A DNA stretch of 16,892 bases from Hyphomicrobiales bacterium (GTDB lineage: Bacteria > Pseudomonadota > Alphaproteobacteria > Rhizobiales > JAKIUO01), in contig JALXEI010000187.1 of the NCBI GenBank assembly GCA_027069645.1, positions 1 to 16,892 of the forward strand. The letters are read 5' to 3'. The position numbers and the translations under genes are program-made. The notes beneath the pieces were generated by a model, which worked only from the letters and a program-made list of their open reading frames with translations, was not told the DNA's origin and searched no databases. Shown one piece after another: positions 16,659 through 16,892 of the stretch (position 1 is the stretch's first letter; every line of letters starts with the position of its first letter).

Positions 16659-16692
16659 AAAAAAGAGGCTCTGGTCAAAAGACCGGAGCCTC
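16659..16692 (-). terminator. Rho-independent terminator of the predicted sRNA
   Basis: On the minus strand GAGGCTCCGGTC, a TTTT loop and GACCAGAGCCTC form a 12-bp stem with a single G-T wobble, directly followed by six T's (16664-16659). This is the strongest intrinsic terminator in the window. It points away from any protein-coding gene upstream, since none is seen to its right within the window. Confidence 0.85.
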
Positions 16693-16741
16693 AGTTTGTA
16701 AGCGTCAGCGTGGGGGGACGCTTTGGGGGAACTCTTGGTTC
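16659..16741 (-). ncRNA. Predicted small regulatory RNA with its own promoter and terminator
   Basis: A complete transcription unit of about 83 bases is visible. From its 5' end, a GGAAC/GTTCC hairpin (16742-16728) is followed by AAGCGT/ACGCTT (16723-16700) with a loop containing CCCCCC, then a linker, then a terminator stem (16692-16665) and six T's (16664-16659). An alternative AGCGT/ACGCT pairing presents exactly the six C's as the loop. The exposed C-runs could pair with Shine-Dalgarno sequences, a style common among Hfq-dependent alphaproteobacterial sRNAs (the alpha-r families). I cannot assign it to one of them from memory. It contains no sensible open reading frame. Confidence 0.65.
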
Positions 16742-16747
16742 CTCTCA

Positions 16748-16776
16748 AAGATGGTGATTTGGGGGCCACGTGTCAA
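16748..16776 (-). promoter_or_regulatory. Sigma70-type promoter of the predicted sRNA
   Basis: On the minus strand TTGACA (16771-16776) and CATCTT (16748-16753) are exactly 17 bases apart. Transcription should start near 16741, which is just where the first hairpin begins. The region upstream of it (16777-16892) is strongly AT-rich, as in UP elements, and contains no gene that I can see. Confidence 0.65.
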
Positions 16777-16892
16777 GGATAATTAATAAAATATTAAAAA
16801 AATCTGTGGGTGTTTTTTGTTTGTGTATCTGTCATGTCGATGAAGCAATAATATAAATCATTGTAAAACCATAATAAAATCTGGATTTGGAA

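Overview
The window looks like chromosomal sequence from an alphaproteobacterium, most likely a Hyphomicrobiales-type lineage. Four things point there: a Mg-type (aspartate-rich) HemB, a PleC/DivJ/PdhS-type histidine kinase, tandem TIGR02281-type clan AA aspartic proteases, and small secreted proteins of the IRC...TPYCED...ICRHIGHD type. The genus cannot be named from this sequence. GC looks moderate, with short AT-rich islands at 2760-2835 and 16777-16892. There are no rRNA or tRNA genes, CRISPR arrays, phage genes or transposase genes.

Layout. 1-508: 3' end of an acidic, low-complexity gene (+). 648-1661: hemB (-). 1837-3215: a small membrane protein, then two paralogous secreted four-cysteine proteins (+), facing a membrane-anchored EAL phosphodiesterase (-, 3225-4250). 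4342-6346: queD-queE-queC (-), the preQ0 part of the queuosine pathway, with a good sigma70-type promoter at 6407-6435 and a run of hairpins between queD and queE. 6586-6978: an unknown three-helix membrane protein (+). 7198-10213: phosphomannomutase/phosphoglucomutase and two membrane-anchored retropepsin-like proteases (-). 10378-11994: a multi-pass sensor histidine kinase (-). 12186-12704: a membrane-anchored thermonuclease-like protein (+). 12912-13475: efp (-). 13771-14976: an OMPP1/FadL-type outer membrane protein (+). 15692-16552: a fructosamine-kinase-family protein (-). 16659-16741: a predicted small RNA gene (-) with its own promoter and terminator.

The genes are mostly ordinary housekeeping and envelope functions. 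The least expected content is non-coding. (a) The sRNA-like transcription unit at the right end has a TTGACA-17-CATCTT promoter, three hairpins, a C6 loop and a T6 terminator. (b) A family of palindromic intergenic elements occurs three times (about 576-650, 12735-12909, 15172-15600), each time between two convergent genes; one copy supplies the hemB stop codon. (c) One of these elements appears to be split by a roughly 260-bp insertion. That insertion is flanked by the direct repeat TGAGTTAACC, carries a 26-bp inverted repeat, and the two other copies show what the empty site looks like. (d) At least seven short hairpins are packed between queE and queD. I did not find a convincing new multi-gene defence or metabolic system.
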